Made by a program: the position numbers and the translations under genes
Notes under the pieces: model-generated
The model's input: the letters and a program-made list of their open reading frames with translations, nothing else
Databases searched by the model: none
What the model was told of the DNA's origin: nothing
NCBI GenBank assembly: GCA_028713555.1
Contig: JAQTOA010000001.1
Location: forward strand, 1 to 64,000
Direction of reading: 5' to 3'
DNA length: 64,000 nt
Origin: Sterolibacterium sp.
GTDB lineage: Bacteria; Pseudomonadota; Gammaproteobacteria; Burkholderiales; Rhodocyclaceae
Shown: piece by piece, positions 1-11,982 of the stretch
Numbering within the stretch: the first letter of the stretch is position 1
Layout of the letters: each line of letters opens with the position of its first letter

Positions 1-78
1 ATGGACGAGGAAGGGTTCTGCCGGGGCGTCGAGGCGGCTTACCGGAGCATGTGGCAGACTTGGTGTGGCGCCGCATGA
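1..78 (+). CDS. SPINDLY-like O-GlcNAc transferase, C-terminal end only
   Basis: The first 25 codons in frame 1 encode the end of a protein finishing in EAAYRSMWQTWCGAA and a TGA at 76-78. A close ending of the type LEAAYRxMWRxWC is typical of bacterial TPR/SPINDLY-type O-linked N-acetylglucosaminyltransferases, so this is read as the C-terminus of such an enzyme whose body lies before the window. The stop overlaps the ATG at 75 of the next gene (ATGA), so the two are probably translationally coupled. The call rests on only 25 residues and is an inference from a short motif. Confidence 0.5.
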   Translation: MDEEGFCRGVEAAYRSMWQTWCGAA

Positions 79-1922
79 AGCCGATCATGAGCGACCATGA
101 GTCGCCGCCGCAATCGGCGCCGCTGACGCTGGAGCAGGCCCTGCAACAGGCCATTGCCCACCATCAGGCCGGTCGACTGCAAGATGCCGAACGTCTCTAC
201 CGCGCGATTCTCCAGGCCCAGCCGAACCACCCGGACGCGAACCACAACCTGGGTGTGCTGGCGCTGCAGGTCAAGCAGCCATTGGCCGGCCTGCCGCATT
301 TCAAGGCGGCGCTGGAAGCCAATCCGAATCACGATCAATTCTGGCTGAGCTACATCGATGCGCTGATCCAGGCAGGTCAGGCCGAGGCAGCGCGTCAGGT
401 GCTGGCGCAAGGGCGGCAACGGGGGTTGCAGGGAGAAGCGGTCGAGGCTTTACTGGTTTCATCTTCGGTTTTTCAAAGTAACAACAAGAAACCCAAGACT
501 AAGCCAGGTGAATTGAGCAAATCGGCTAAAAAGTTTACCCCGTACCAGGAAAACAATCCTCCCCTGCATGAGATAGATGCACTTACGGCCCTGTTCAACG
601 AGGGACGATATACGGAAGCAGAAACCCATGCCAAAACCATGACGGCGAGCTTTCCACAAAATGGATTTGGGTGGAAGGCATTAGGTGTGATATTGGTGCG
701 GATGGGACGGAACGCGGAAGCGTTAAAACCTTTACAGAAGGCTGCTGCTCTGATGCCAGGAGACGCGGAGGTTCATAGCAACCTGGGAGCCACCTTGGGA
801 GATCTGGGGCAGCTTAATGGTGCAGTGGCGAGTTTCCGCAAAGCGCTGAAGATCAAACCGGATTTCGCCGAGGCACATAGCAACCTGGGCAATGCCCTGC
901 GAGATCTCGGGCAGCTTAGCGAAGCAGTGGCGAGTTTCCACAAGGCGCTGGAGATCAAACCCGATTATGCTGAGGCGCATAACAACCTTGGCGTAATCCA
1001 GAAAAATATGGGGCAACTAGACGAAGCCGAAGTCAGTTATCGTCGGGCGCTTGAGATTAGTCAGGAGTTTGTCGATGCACGAAAAAACCTTGGTAATATT
1101 CTCCAGGATAAAGGACTGAAGTGGCCGCCCAGGCTTTATAACGCAGGTATTAGCGCAGACAAGGAATTGCTTAAGCCTTTGGGTATGATGGGCAACGTAT
1201 ATAACGTTAATGACTTTGAGAAATTCTCTCGTGGTATTGAGCTAATAAAAGAAAGCTTATTTGATAAAGGAGCGACTCTTTATTGTTCTGATAATTTAAT
1301 TACGTGGAACAGAAATTATAGTTTTCTGAGAAGTAATTACTTCTTGGATATTTTGCATAATGAAGAGATTGGCTCCCCATGGAAATCGATCGTATGGCGG
1401 ACTTATGTCCTCTTGTATTTTGCTGAAATTGCTCGCAAGGCTGAAGGCGATTATGTTGAGCTAGGTTGCCATACTGGGCACACGGCATTGCAGGTAATCA
1501 GCAAGTTGAATTTTTCTGATCTTCATAAAAAATACTATTTGTATGACCTGTTTGAATGGAATAAAGGTGATGAACACACCCATCTTGAGGGGCACGATGA
1601 TCCGTTGATGTATGAAAAGGTATTAAACCTGTTTTGCATATACAACTTTGTGAAAATTGTAAAAGGCTCAGTTCCTCAATCGTTTGTTCATGGTTTTCCA
1701 GAGAAGGTTGCCTTCGCGCATCTAGACATGAACCATCCGGATCCAGAGGCGGGCGCACTTAAAGTTGTTTTGCCCAAGCTATCAAAGGGAGGAGTGGTGA
1801 TTCTTGATGACTATGGTTGGTGGGGTTATAGAGCACAGAAAATCGTTTTGGATCCAATTATTAGTGAAAATGGGTTAACGATTCTGGAGCTTCCAACGGG
1901 CCAAGGGTTAATAATTCGGTAG
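75..1922 (+). CDS. TPR protein fused to a TylF/CmcI-like SAM methyltransferase
   Basis: Predicted protein of 615 residues. The start at 75 is chosen because its ATG overlaps the TGA of the upstream gene; a second ATG at 87 and a GTG at 51 are alternatives. Residues about 10-110 and 160-345 are tetratricopeptide repeats, with two nearly identical units (HSNLG...DLGQL...AVASF.KAL.IKPD.AEAH). Residues about 400-615 form a class I methyltransferase: glycine motif VELGCHTGHTA near 457-467, LDMNHPDPEAGAL near 550, and GGVVILDDYG near 573-582. The LD..H/DDYG pattern matches the metal-assisted TylF/macrocin O-methyltransferase group. Such fusions are often found beside SPINDLY-type glycosyltransferases, so methylation of a glycan on a surface or flagellar protein is a reasonable inference. 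From about position 1190 the DNA is visibly more AT-rich than the TPR part, suggesting the methyltransferase module has a different origin. Confidence 0.8.
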   Translation: MKPIMSDHESPPQSAPLTLEQALQQAIAHHQAGRLQDAERLYRAILQAQPNHPDANHNLGVLALQVKQPLAGLPHFKAALEANPNHDQFWLSYIDALIQAGQAEAARQVLAQGRQRGLQGEAVEALLVSSSVFQSNNKKPKTKPGELSKSAKKFTPYQENNPPLHEIDALTALFNEGRYTEAETHAKTMTASFPQNGFGWKALGVILVRMGRNAEALKPLQKAAALMPGDAEVHSNLGATLGDLGQLNGAVASFRKALKIKPDFAEAHSNLGNALRDLGQLSEAVASFHKALEIKPDYAEAHNNLGVIQKNMGQLDEAEVSYRRALEISQEFVDARKNLGNILQDKGLKWPPRLYNAGISADKELLKPLGMMGNVYNVNDFEKFSRGIELIKESLFDKGATLYCSDNLITWNRNYSFLRSNYFLDILHNEEIGSPWKSIVWRTYVLLYFAEIARKAEGDYVELGCHTGHTALQVISKLNFSDLHKKYYLYDLFEWNKGDEHTHLEGHDDPLMYEKVLNLFCIYNFVKIVKGSVPQSFVHGFPEKVAFAHLDMNHPDPEAGALKVVLPKLSKGGVVILDDYGWWGYRAQKIVLDPIISENGLTILELPTGQGLIIR

Positions 1923-1936
1923 CCAAAAGCGCGCGA

Positions 1937-2593
1937 CTACTTTTCGGTATTGACAATGACAATATGCACCCGGTATGGGCCATGCGCGCCGAGTACGATG
2001 GTCTGCTCGATGTCGCCGGTGCGCGAGGGGCCGGAGATGAAGTTGACGGCACGCGGCAGTTCGCCTGTTTCGCGGCGGATCAGTTGCCAGGCTTCTTCCA
2101 TGCCGCTCACGATCCGCCCGGCCGGGACGATGGCGATGTGGGTTTCCGGCAGCAGGCTGGCAGCCGACGGGGTGTTCGGGCTCGAACAGAGCACTAGGGT
2201 GCCCGTTTCGGCAAGAGCGCAATAACAGCCGGTGATGCCGAGCAGATCGCTGCTGTTGGCGGCGCGCGCCTCAACCGCGATGCCGGCCTGTTGCCAGGGC
2301 AGACTGGCTAGTTCCGGCCAGCATACCGCTTGCGCCGGGAGTTGTTGCGCCGATAGATAGCGGGCGACGGCTTGCGGTACTTCTTGCGGCGTGGCGACCG
2401 CATCGACGGTGCTCGATAACTGTTCGGATTTTTCGCGGAAGCGCGCGAGCAGGTCGCCGTCGACTTTCGGCTTGGGGCCTTGCGGCTTGGCCGCCAGATA
2501 AGCATCCAGCGCGCTGCGCCCGGCAACTGCATTGGCATCGTCGCGCCCTAGCCCGGCGCGGATGCGGCCGAGGATGTCTGCACGGGAGCTCAC
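1937..2593 (-). CDS. lutC: LutC, lactate utilisation protein (LUD domain)
   Basis: Predicted 218-residue LUD-domain protein, the third subunit of the LutABC L-lactate oxidation complex that converts lactate to pyruvate in the cytoplasm. The start is set at the GTG at 2593, which overlaps the TGA of lutB (GTGA); this removes a long spurious N-terminal extension in the same open frame running through lutB. Family features include ITGCYCALAETGTLVLCSS in the middle and the C-terminal LPRAVNFISGPSRTGDIEQ, which fits the conserved GPSRTADIE signature of the LutC/YkgG group. It is the last gene of lutA-lutB-lutC on the minus strand, converging on the TPR-methyltransferase gene with a 14-base gap. 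Confidence 0.9.
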   Translation of the reverse strand: MSSRADILGRIRAGLGRDDANAVAGRSALDAYLAAKPQGPKPKVDGDLLARFREKSEQLSSTVDAVATPQEVPQAVARYLSAQQLPAQAVCWPELASLPWQQAGIAVEARAANSSDLLGITGCYCALAETGTLVLCSSPNTPSAASLLPETHIAIVPAGRIVSGMEEAWQLIRRETGELPRAVNFISGPSRTGDIEQTIVLGAHGPYRVHIVIVNTEK

Positions 2594-4011
2594 GCCGTTT
2601 CCTTTCGCGCCGCATACAGCTCGCGGAAAGTCTTTCCTTCGGGCGCCGGGAAATCGCGGCCCAGCGTCCATTCCGGCGCCACCCCGAGCACGCGGATGCG
2701 GTCGTTGCGTTTGCCATCGCGCGCCAGCCAGAGCAGGTAGCGCACGCCGATCCTGGTGGCCAGCGCGTACAGCGCGGGATGCAGCGCCAGCCAGGCCCAG
2801 GCGCGTAAGCCTAAGCGTTCGCCGAACGGGCGCAGGTGGGCTTCGACCTGTTTCGCGCGCAGCTTGAGCAGTAGTTGCGGGAGTGGAATCTTGACCGGGC
2901 AGACCACGCCGCATTGATTGCAGAGCGTGGCCGCCTGCGGCAGGTCGAGAGCATTCTGCATGCCGGTGAACAGGGGCGTCAGTACCGCGCCCATCGGCCC
3001 CGGATAGACCCAGCCGTAGGCGTGACCGCCGACCGCTTGATACACCGGGCAATGATTCATGCAGGCGCCGCAGCGGATGCAGCGCAGCATTTCGGCGAAT
3101 TCGCCGCCGACCAGATCGGCGCGGCCGTTGTCGACCAGGATGAAATACAGGTGCTCCGGCCCGTCGCTCTCTGCCGCCTGTTTTGCCCCGGTCAGCAGCG
3201 AGAAGTAATTGGAGATCGACTGGCCGGTGGCGGAGCGCGGCAGCAGGCGCATCAGCGTGGCCAGGTCCTCCAGCGTCGGGATGACTTTCTCGATGCCGGT
3301 GATGACTACATGCACTTTGGGTAAAGTGGTCACCATGCGGCCGTTGCCCTCGTTGGTCACCAGCGCCACCGAGCCAGTTTCGGCGATCAGGAAATTGCCG
3401 CCGGAGATGCCCATCTCGGCGCTCAGGAAATGCGGCCGCAGCACTTCGCGCGCCTCGCGCGTCAGCGCCTGAATGTCGTCCTTGGCGGGAAGGTGATGAG
3501 TGCGGGCGAACAGCGCCGAGACTTCCTCCTTGCTCTTGTGGAACACCGGCGCGATGATGTGCGAGGGCGGCTCGTTGTCGCTGATCTGCAGGATGTATTC
3601 GCCGAGGTCGGTCTCCACCGGCTGGATGCCGGCAGTTTCGAGCGCCTGGTTGAGGCCGGCTTCCTCGGACAGCATCGACTTCGACTTGATCGCCTTCTTG
3701 ACGCCGTGACGGTGCGCGATGTCGATCACCAGCCAGCAGATCTCGGCGCCATCCCTGGCCCATAGCACGCTGGCGCCGCTCTTGGCTGCCTGTTGCTCGA
3801 ATTTTTCCAGCCACAGGTCGAGGTCGTTGAGGACACGGTCGCGCAGAGCAGTCGCGGAGTCGCGGGTCGCCTCGAAATCGTCAAGGTCGAGGATGGCAGT
3901 GGCGCGTCGATCGACGAACTTGCTTTTGGCTTTCTTCAGGTTGTCCTGCAAGATCACGTCCGCCAGCTTCTGGCCGGCGCGCGCCTTGAAATGCATTGAC
4001 TGGCTTTGCAT
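2590..4011 (-). CDS. lutB: LutB, iron-sulfur subunit of lactate oxidation
   Basis: Predicted 473 residues, the normal LutB length. An N-terminal LUD domain covers roughly residues 60-290 (ISGGNFLIAETGSVALVTNEGN is typical). Two iron-sulfur cluster motifs follow: CIRCGACMNHCP near residue 308 and CNQCGVVCP near 362. The C-terminal tail is the DUF3390-like region found in LutB. It carries electrons in the LutABC complex that oxidises L-lactate to pyruvate. The ATG at 4011 lies one base after the lutA stop, and its own stop overlaps the lutC start, so the three genes form a tight operon. No lactate permease is visible next to it. Confidence 0.93.
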   Translation of the reverse strand: MQSQSMHFKARAGQKLADVILQDNLKKAKSKFVDRRATAILDLDDFEATRDSATALRDRVLNDLDLWLEKFEQQAAKSGASVLWARDGAEICWLVIDIAHRHGVKKAIKSKSMLSEEAGLNQALETAGIQPVETDLGEYILQISDNEPPSHIIAPVFHKSKEEVSALFARTHHLPAKDDIQALTREAREVLRPHFLSAEMGISGGNFLIAETGSVALVTNEGNGRMVTTLPKVHVVITGIEKVIPTLEDLATLMRLLPRSATGQSISNYFSLLTGAKQAAESDGPEHLYFILVDNGRADLVGGEFAEMLRCIRCGACMNHCPVYQAVGGHAYGWVYPGPMGAVLTPLFTGMQNALDLPQAATLCNQCGVVCPVKIPLPQLLLKLRAKQVEAHLRPFGERLGLRAWAWLALHPALYALATRIGVRYLLWLARDGKRNDRIRVLGVAPEWTLGRDFPAPEGKTFRELYAARKETA

Positions 4012-4012
4012 G

Positions 4013-4741
4013 CTAGGACTTGCCCGCCAGCACTTCGGCGATGTGCAGCACGCGCGTCGTCTTGTCGCCCATGCGGCGCAGCTTGCCTTCGATATTCAGC
4101 AGACAGCCGAGGTCGCCGCCGACCACGGCATCGCTTTTGGCGCTGTGGATGTTGTCGCACTTCTTGGCGGCGATGACCGCCGCGATTTCGCCGAACTTTA
4201 CCGAGAAGGTGCCGCCGAAGCCGCAGCATTCCTCGGCGCCCGGCATCTCGTTCAAGCTCACGCCGGGCATCTGCGCCAGCAACTGGCGCGGCTGCTGCTT
4301 GATGCCCAGCTCGCGCAGGCCAGCGCAGGAATCGTGATAGGTGATGCTGCCTTGAAACTCGCCGGGCACTTGCTGGAGTTTGGCGACGTTAACCAGAAAG
4401 TCGGTAAGTTCAAAGGTCTTTGCGGCGAGCGCGGCCATGCGCTGCGCCAGCGCCGCATCGTCGCCAGCGAGTTCGACATAGTGGCCGCGCACCATGCCGG
4501 CGCAGGAGCCGGAAGGGGCGACGACATAGTCGCAGGCCTCGAATTCGCCCAGCAGCTTGACCGCCAGACTGCGCGCCGCTGCGCGGTCGCCGGAGTTGAA
4601 GGCCGGCTGCCCGCAGCAGGTCTGCGTCTGCGGCACGACGACTTCGCAGCCCGTGCTTTCAAGCAGCTTCAGCGCGGCAAAGCCGATGCGCGGCCGCATC
4701 ATGTCCACCAGGCAGGTCACCAGCAGGCCGACGCGCATCAT
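4013..4741 (-). CDS. lutA: LutA, cysteine-rich (CCG-domain) lactate oxidation subunit
   Basis: Predicted 242 residues, matching LutA/YkgE. It has the two cysteine-rich domains of the heterodisulfide reductase subunit D/GlpC type: CCGQP near residue 42, GSCAGMVR near 97, HDSCAGLRELG near 137 and CCGFGG near 170. These bind iron-sulfur clusters. It is the first gene of lutABC. Either ATG of the initial Met-Met pair could be the start. Lactate-responsive regulation is usual for this operon in other bacteria, but no regulator gene is next to it here. The gene ends one base before lutB. Confidence 0.92.
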   Translation of the reverse strand: MMRVGLLVTCLVDMMRPRIGFAALKLLESTGCEVVVPQTQTCCGQPAFNSGDRAAARSLAVKLLGEFEACDYVVAPSGSCAGMVRGHYVELAGDDAALAQRMAALAAKTFELTDFLVNVAKLQQVPGEFQGSITYHDSCAGLRELGIKQQPRQLLAQMPGVSLNEMPGAEECCGFGGTFSVKFGEIAAVIAAKKCDNIHSAKSDAVVGGDLGCLLNIEGKLRRMGDKTTRVLHIAEVLAGKS

Positions 4742-4760
4742 TCAGATCTTAAGTGCGCTC

Positions 4761-5333
4761 CTACTGGGGTTTACCCAGCAGGGCATCCTTGAGATCATCT
4801 TGCGCCGGCTTGGTGCCGAGCCATATCTTCAGCAAGGCATGATAAAAATCCTCGCCGGCGATGTCCTTGCCCTGTTGCTTGCCATTGATGGTCAAGCGGG
4901 TGCCGCTTTCAGGCAGCCAGTCGATGCTGATGGCATCGCCCCTGGCGGCAGTTTTCAGGGCCAGAATGGCGCTCTTGAATTCTTCGACGCGGGCTTTGAG
5001 CGGTTCTGCTTCCGCATCGGTGTGATTTTTTTGGATGCCCCCCACCAGCGCGTCGGCGAATTGCTCGGCAGTCAGCTCGCGCAGCGTAACGATATGCAGG
5101 CGCTTTGCCCCCTTGAGCGCCAGCACGTCGGCAGCAGCAGTCTTCTTTTCAGTCAGGTAGAGAGCAACGGCATATACCTTGAGGAAAAATTTGGAGCGCT
5201 GGCCGGCGCCGTTGAATTGCAGCTCGATTGCGCCGAGCATGCTTTTGTCCTCGAACTTGACGCCGGCAACTTCGACGGCGGCATGGGTCAGACCGGTAAT
5301 GCACAACAGCAAGACAAGCAGCAGTTTTTTCAC
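4761..5333 (-). CDS. Exported chalcone-isomerase-like protein
   Basis: Predicted 190 residues. The start is the GTG at 5333, preceded at six bases by AAGGAG (5340-5345); the longer open frame upstream of it is not needed. The N-terminus is a signal peptide (KKLLLVLLLCITGLTHA), so the protein is probably periplasmic. The body matches the chalcone isomerase-like family common in proteobacteria: GVKFEDK, LQFNGAGQRSKFFLKVYAVALYL, and a C-terminal GEDFYHALLKIWLGTKP. The biochemical role of these bacterial proteins is not settled; real chalcone isomerase activity should not be assumed. It lies just after proA on the same strand. Confidence 0.85.
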   Translation of the reverse strand: MKKLLLVLLLCITGLTHAAVEVAGVKFEDKSMLGAIELQFNGAGQRSKFFLKVYAVALYLTEKKTAAADVLALKGAKRLHIVTLRELTAEQFADALVGGIQKNHTDAEAEPLKARVEEFKSAILALKTAARGDAISIDWLPESGTRLTINGKQQGKDIAGEDFYHALLKIWLGTKPAQDDLKDALLGKPQ

Positions 5334-5351
5334 ATTGTTCTCCTTAAAATT

Positions 5352-5395
5352 CTCCCTCCCTTTCAAGGGGCGGGCCAGGGTGGGGATGGGTTCTA
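5352..5395. repeat. REP-like intergenic repeat between proA and the chalcone-isomerase-like gene
   Basis: A C/G-run segment (CCCTCCCTTTCAAGGGG, then GGGCCAGGGTGGGGATGGG) fills most of the 64-base gap. Its form matches the short REP-like elements often scattered between genes in beta- and gammaproteobacteria; a different but related type occurs inside metG at about 62188-62233. The family assignment is from general appearance only. Confidence 0.5.
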
Positions 5396-5397
5396 AT

Positions 5398-6654
5398 CTA
5401 CCCCCGCACTTCGCCATTGCCCAGCACGATCCACTTCTGCGAGGTCAGCCCTTCGAGGCCCACCGGGCCGCGCGCATGGAACTTGTCGGTGGAAATACCA
5501 ATCTCCGCGCCAAGCCCGTATTCGAAGCCGTCGGCGAAACGCGTCGAGGCATTCACCATCACCGAACTGGAATCCACTTCGCGCAGGAAGCGCATGGCGT
5601 GAGTGTAGTTTTCGGTAACGATGGCGTCGGTATGTTGCGACGAGTACTGATTGATGTGGGCGATGGCTTCATCCACGCCGGCTACTACCTTGACCGAGAT
5701 GATCGCTGCCAGGTATTCGGTGGAGTAGTCCTCTTCTGTGGCGGGCTTGGCCTCCGGCACCAGCTTGCGGGTTTCTTCGCAGCCGCGGATTTCCACGCCT
5801 TTGGCAATCAGCAGGCGGGCAATCTCCGGCAGTTGCGCCGCGGCGACGCTGCGCGCTACCAGCAGCGACTCGGTAGTGTTGCAGGTGCCCAGCCGCTGGG
5901 TCTTGGCGTTGTCGATGATGCGCAGGGCCATCCCTGGATCGGCGGCGTCATCCACGTAGACATGACAGTTGCCGTCCAGGTGCTTGATCACCGGCACCCG
6001 CGCATCTTTCGAGATGCGTTCGATCAGCCCCCTGCCGCCGCGCGGCACAATGACGTCTACATATTCCGGCATGGCGACGAGGTAGCCGACGGCTTCCCGG
6101 TCGGTGGTTTCCAGTACCTGCACGGCGGTCTCCGGCAGGCCGGCGGCTTTGAGCCCGGCGCGCACACAGGCGGCGATGGCCTGGTTGCAGCGGATCGCCT
6201 CCTTGCCGCCGCGCAGGATCGCGGCATTGCCGGATTTCAGGCACAGCGCTGCGGCGTCGGCGGTGACGTTGGGGCGCGCTTCGTAGATGATGCCGACGAC
6301 GCCGAGCGGCACGCGCATCTTGCCGACCTGGATACCGGAAGGTCGTCGTTTCAGATCGGTGATTTCGCCGACCGGGTCGGGCAGGGCGGCCACTTGCTCC
6401 AGCCCCAGCGCCATGGCTTCGACACCCTTGGCGGTGAGCGTCAGGCGGTCGATCATCGCTGCGTCGAGGCCGCCGGTTCTGGCTTCCGCCACATCGGCGG
6501 CATTGGCGGCCAGCAGTTCGGCTGCATGGGCGCGGATTTGTCCAGCCATCGCCAGCAGCGCAGCGTTCTTGGCGGCCGTCGTGGTTTTAGCCATCATTCG
6601 GCTGGCCTGGCGCGCGGCGCGACCGATGGACGCCATGGTTTCCTGAATGTTCAT
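5398..6654 (-). CDS. proA: ProA, gamma-glutamyl phosphate reductase
   Basis: Predicted 418 residues, the usual length. It reduces L-glutamate 5-phosphate with NADPH to glutamate 5-semialdehyde, the second step of proline biosynthesis, in the cytoplasm. Visible signatures are [17 protein letters not shown] near 116-132, the nucleotide-binding VPRGGRGLI near 203, and the catalytic cysteine in [12 protein letters not shown] near residue 255, followed by [17 protein letters not shown] and the C-terminal [12 protein letters not shown]. It is downstream of holA in the leuS-lptE-holA-proA run, an arrangement common in betaproteobacteria. The kinase gene proB is not in the window. Confidence 0.97.
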   Translation of the reverse strand: MNIQETMASIGRAARQASRMMAKTTTAAKNAALLAMAGQIRAHAAELLAANAADVAEARTGGLDAAMIDRLTLTAKGVEAMALGLEQVAALPDPVGEITDLKRRPSGIQVGKMRVPLGVVGIIYEARPNVTADAAALCLKSGNAAILRGGKEAIRCNQAIAACVRAGLKAAGLPETAVQVLETTDREAVGYLVAMPEYVDVIVPRGGRGLIERISKDARVPVIKHLDGNCHVYVDDAADPGMALRIIDNAKTQRLGTCNTTESLLVARSVAAAQLPEIARLLIAKGVEIRGCEETRKLVPEAKPATEEDYSTEYLAAIISVKVVAGVDEAIAHINQYSSQHTDAIVTENYTHAMRFLREVDSSSVMVNASTRFADGFEYGLGAEIGISTDKFHARGPVGLEGLTSQKWIVLGNGEVRG

Positions 6655-6697
6655 CGCCGGAAATTTCCCTCCCTTATTCCTTTGATATTCACTTCGT

Positions 6698-7717
6698 TCA
6701 TGCCGCTGCCTTCCTGGTTTGCGTCAGGCGCAAAGCGAGTTGCAGGAATTCATCCCACAGATCGCCGCGCGTCAGGCCCTTTATCATGCGGTCAATCCGC
6801 GCCGCTTGCAAGAGTGCGGCGCGCAGCAGCGGCATCGGGCAGCGTTGCGCTGCGTTGCGGTAGGGGCCCTGGCGCGGGCCAAAAATTTTTGCCGTGGAGC
6901 AAGCGGCGTCAAAGCTGGCACCTTGGTCCAGTTGCGCGCGCAACTGCGCCAAGGTACGCGCTTCCTGCGCCAAGGCCCACAACACCAGCGGCGGGGCCGT
7001 GTCTTCGGCGCGCAAGCCTTCCAGCAGTCGCGCGCAACGCGGCGCATCGCCGGCCAGCAAGGCGGCGCGCAGCTTGTCAACGTCGTAGCGCGCCACGTCC
7101 AGCACGGCTTCCTGTACCTGGGCCAGCGTCAGCTGGCCGGCGGGATAAAGCAGGGCAAGTTTCTGGATTTCCTGGTGTGCGGCAAGCAGGTTGCCCTCGA
7201 CATGAGCCGCTATGAATTCGAGTGCGTCCGGAGGCGCCGATTGTTTCTGGCGCGCCAGTCGCATGGCGACCCAATCGGGCAATTGGCGCAACGGCGGCGC
7301 ATTGAGTTCAAGCGCCACACCGGCATTGTTAAGGGTGGTGAACCAGGCCGCTTTCTTGGTTTGCCAATCGACTTGCGGTAGCGTCACCAGCGTCAGCACG
7401 CCGTTGCCAAGGCGTTGGCAATGCCGTTGCAAGGCTTCGCCGCCATCACGCCCCGGTTTGCCGCTGGGGATGCGCAGGTCGATCAGCAGGTTGCCGCCGA
7501 ACAAGGAGAGATTGCCGCCGGCCTGCGCCAGTTGATCCCAGCGAAAGCCGGCCCCGGCCACCAGCACTTCGCGCTCGTCGTAGCCCTGGATGCGCGCCGC
7601 GCTGCGGATGGCGTCGGCTGCTTCGAGTATCAGCAGCGGCTCGTCGCCGTGGAGAATGTAGAGCGGCGCGAGCGGCTTCTCAAGCTGGGCAGGGAGTTGG
7701 TCAGGGCGCAGTTGCAT
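6698..7717 (-). CDS. holA: HolA, DNA polymerase III delta subunit
   Basis: Predicted 339 residues, close to the usual 335-345. HolA is the clamp-opening subunit of the replicative clamp loader. The N-terminal [38 protein letters not shown], seen in part as [11 protein letters not shown] near 25-35, is the family hallmark, with the helical collar domain at the C-terminus. It follows lptE by 10 bases on the minus strand, matching the conserved lptE-holA pairing in beta- and gammaproteobacteria. Confidence 0.95.
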   Translation of the reverse strand: MQLRPDQLPAQLEKPLAPLYILHGDEPLLILEAADAIRSAARIQGYDEREVLVAGAGFRWDQLAQAGGNLSLFGGNLLIDLRIPSGKPGRDGGEALQRHCQRLGNGVLTLVTLPQVDWQTKKAAWFTTLNNAGVALELNAPPLRQLPDWVAMRLARQKQSAPPDALEFIAAHVEGNLLAAHQEIQKLALLYPAGQLTLAQVQEAVLDVARYDVDKLRAALLAGDAPRCARLLEGLRAEDTAPPLVLWALAQEARTLAQLRAQLDQGASFDAACSTAKIFGPRQGPYRNAAQRCPMPLLRAALLQAARIDRMIKGLTRGDLWDEFLQLALRLTQTRKAAA

Positions 7718-7727
7718 GCCTAGAACT

Positions 7728-8249
7728 CTATTCCGCAGCGGGTGCCTTGGCGGCAGCTAGCCGGCGCAGGATCTGCTGCACCAGGTCATTCTGGATATCG
7801 CGCCAGAGCAGGGTTTCCTCCGCTTCCTTGGAGAGCACCAGATCATCGGAAAAAGTAATGCTGCGACGCAGGACAATCCGGCTCTGCGGCAGCCAGCCGC
7901 CACCTTTGCTGTCGATCAGGCGAAACATGAAGGTGCGCACCAACTCGAATTCGCGGGCGCGTCCGGTGGCGGACAGACTCAGAATGTTCTTGGCCTGGGC
8001 ATCGCTGATGATAATCAGCGTGGCTTGGGCTTCCTTCTGGGTGTCGACGATGCGTACGTTACTGCCGGCGGCAATCGACCGTTTCAATTGCGCATGCAGT
8101 TCGCTGGTTTCGGGCAGGGCGATATAGAGTTTGTCGAAGGGGAGCGGGTAAGTGCCGCGCAATTGAAAACCGCAGGCGGAAAGGATGACACTGAGCAGCA
8201 CGGGCAGCAGCGCGCAATACAGGGTGGTCCAGCTCAGTGGGGTACGCAT
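7728..8249 (-). CDS. lptE: LptE, LPS-assembly lipoprotein
   Basis: Predicted 173 residues. A signal peptide ends in the lipobox LSAC at residues 24-27, giving a lipidated cysteine followed by GFQLRG, the typical LptE (RlpB) N-terminus. LptE plugs the LptD barrel in the outer membrane and helps insert lipopolysaccharide. It starts nine bases after leuS and is followed by holA, the standard order. The C-terminal region (LLWRDIQNDLVQQILRRLAA) is typical of the family. Confidence 0.94.
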   Translation of the reverse strand: MRTPLSWTTLYCALLPVLLSVILSACGFQLRGTYPLPFDKLYIALPETSELHAQLKRSIAAGSNVRIVDTQKEAQATLIIISDAQAKNILSLSATGRAREFELVRTFMFRLIDSKGGGWLPQSRIVLRRSITFSDDLVLSKEAEETLLWRDIQNDLVQQILRRLAAAKAPAAE

Positions 8250-8258
8250 GGCGATTCC

Positions 8259-11859
<3,601 letters not shown>

Positions 11860-11889
11860 ACGCGTTTGACGATTATTCTCAAGGCATGG

Positions 11890-11916
11890 TTCCGCAAGAA
11901 CCATCCTCTTGCGGAA
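11890..11916. terminator. Hairpin between convergent genes
   Basis: TTCCGCAAGA at 11890-11899 pairs perfectly with TCTTGCGGAA at 11907-11916 around a seven-base loop. It lies between the end of the FecR-SPOR gene and the end of the convergent FAD oxidase. There is no real T-run on either side, so it may stabilise 3' ends rather than be a strict intrinsic terminator. Confidence 0.55.
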
Positions 11917-11982
11917 AATATGAGGCGAGACGATTGAGGATCAGGCTGACCCAGCCCCTATGGGACATGAACATGAGTATCC

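Noticed and set aside
1937..3814. A 625-codon minus-strand open frame covering lutC and much of lutB
   Set aside because: Only the part after the GTG at 2593 matches a known family (LutC); the upstream part is an arginine-rich shadow of lutB in another frame.
3719..4792. 357-codon plus-strand frame opposite lutA/lutB
   Set aside because: Shadow of lutA and lutB, with no family similarity and high-GC strand-bias composition.
5179..7215. 678-codon plus-strand frame opposite proA and holA
   Set aside because: Shadow frame; both strands cannot be coding and proA/holA are certain.
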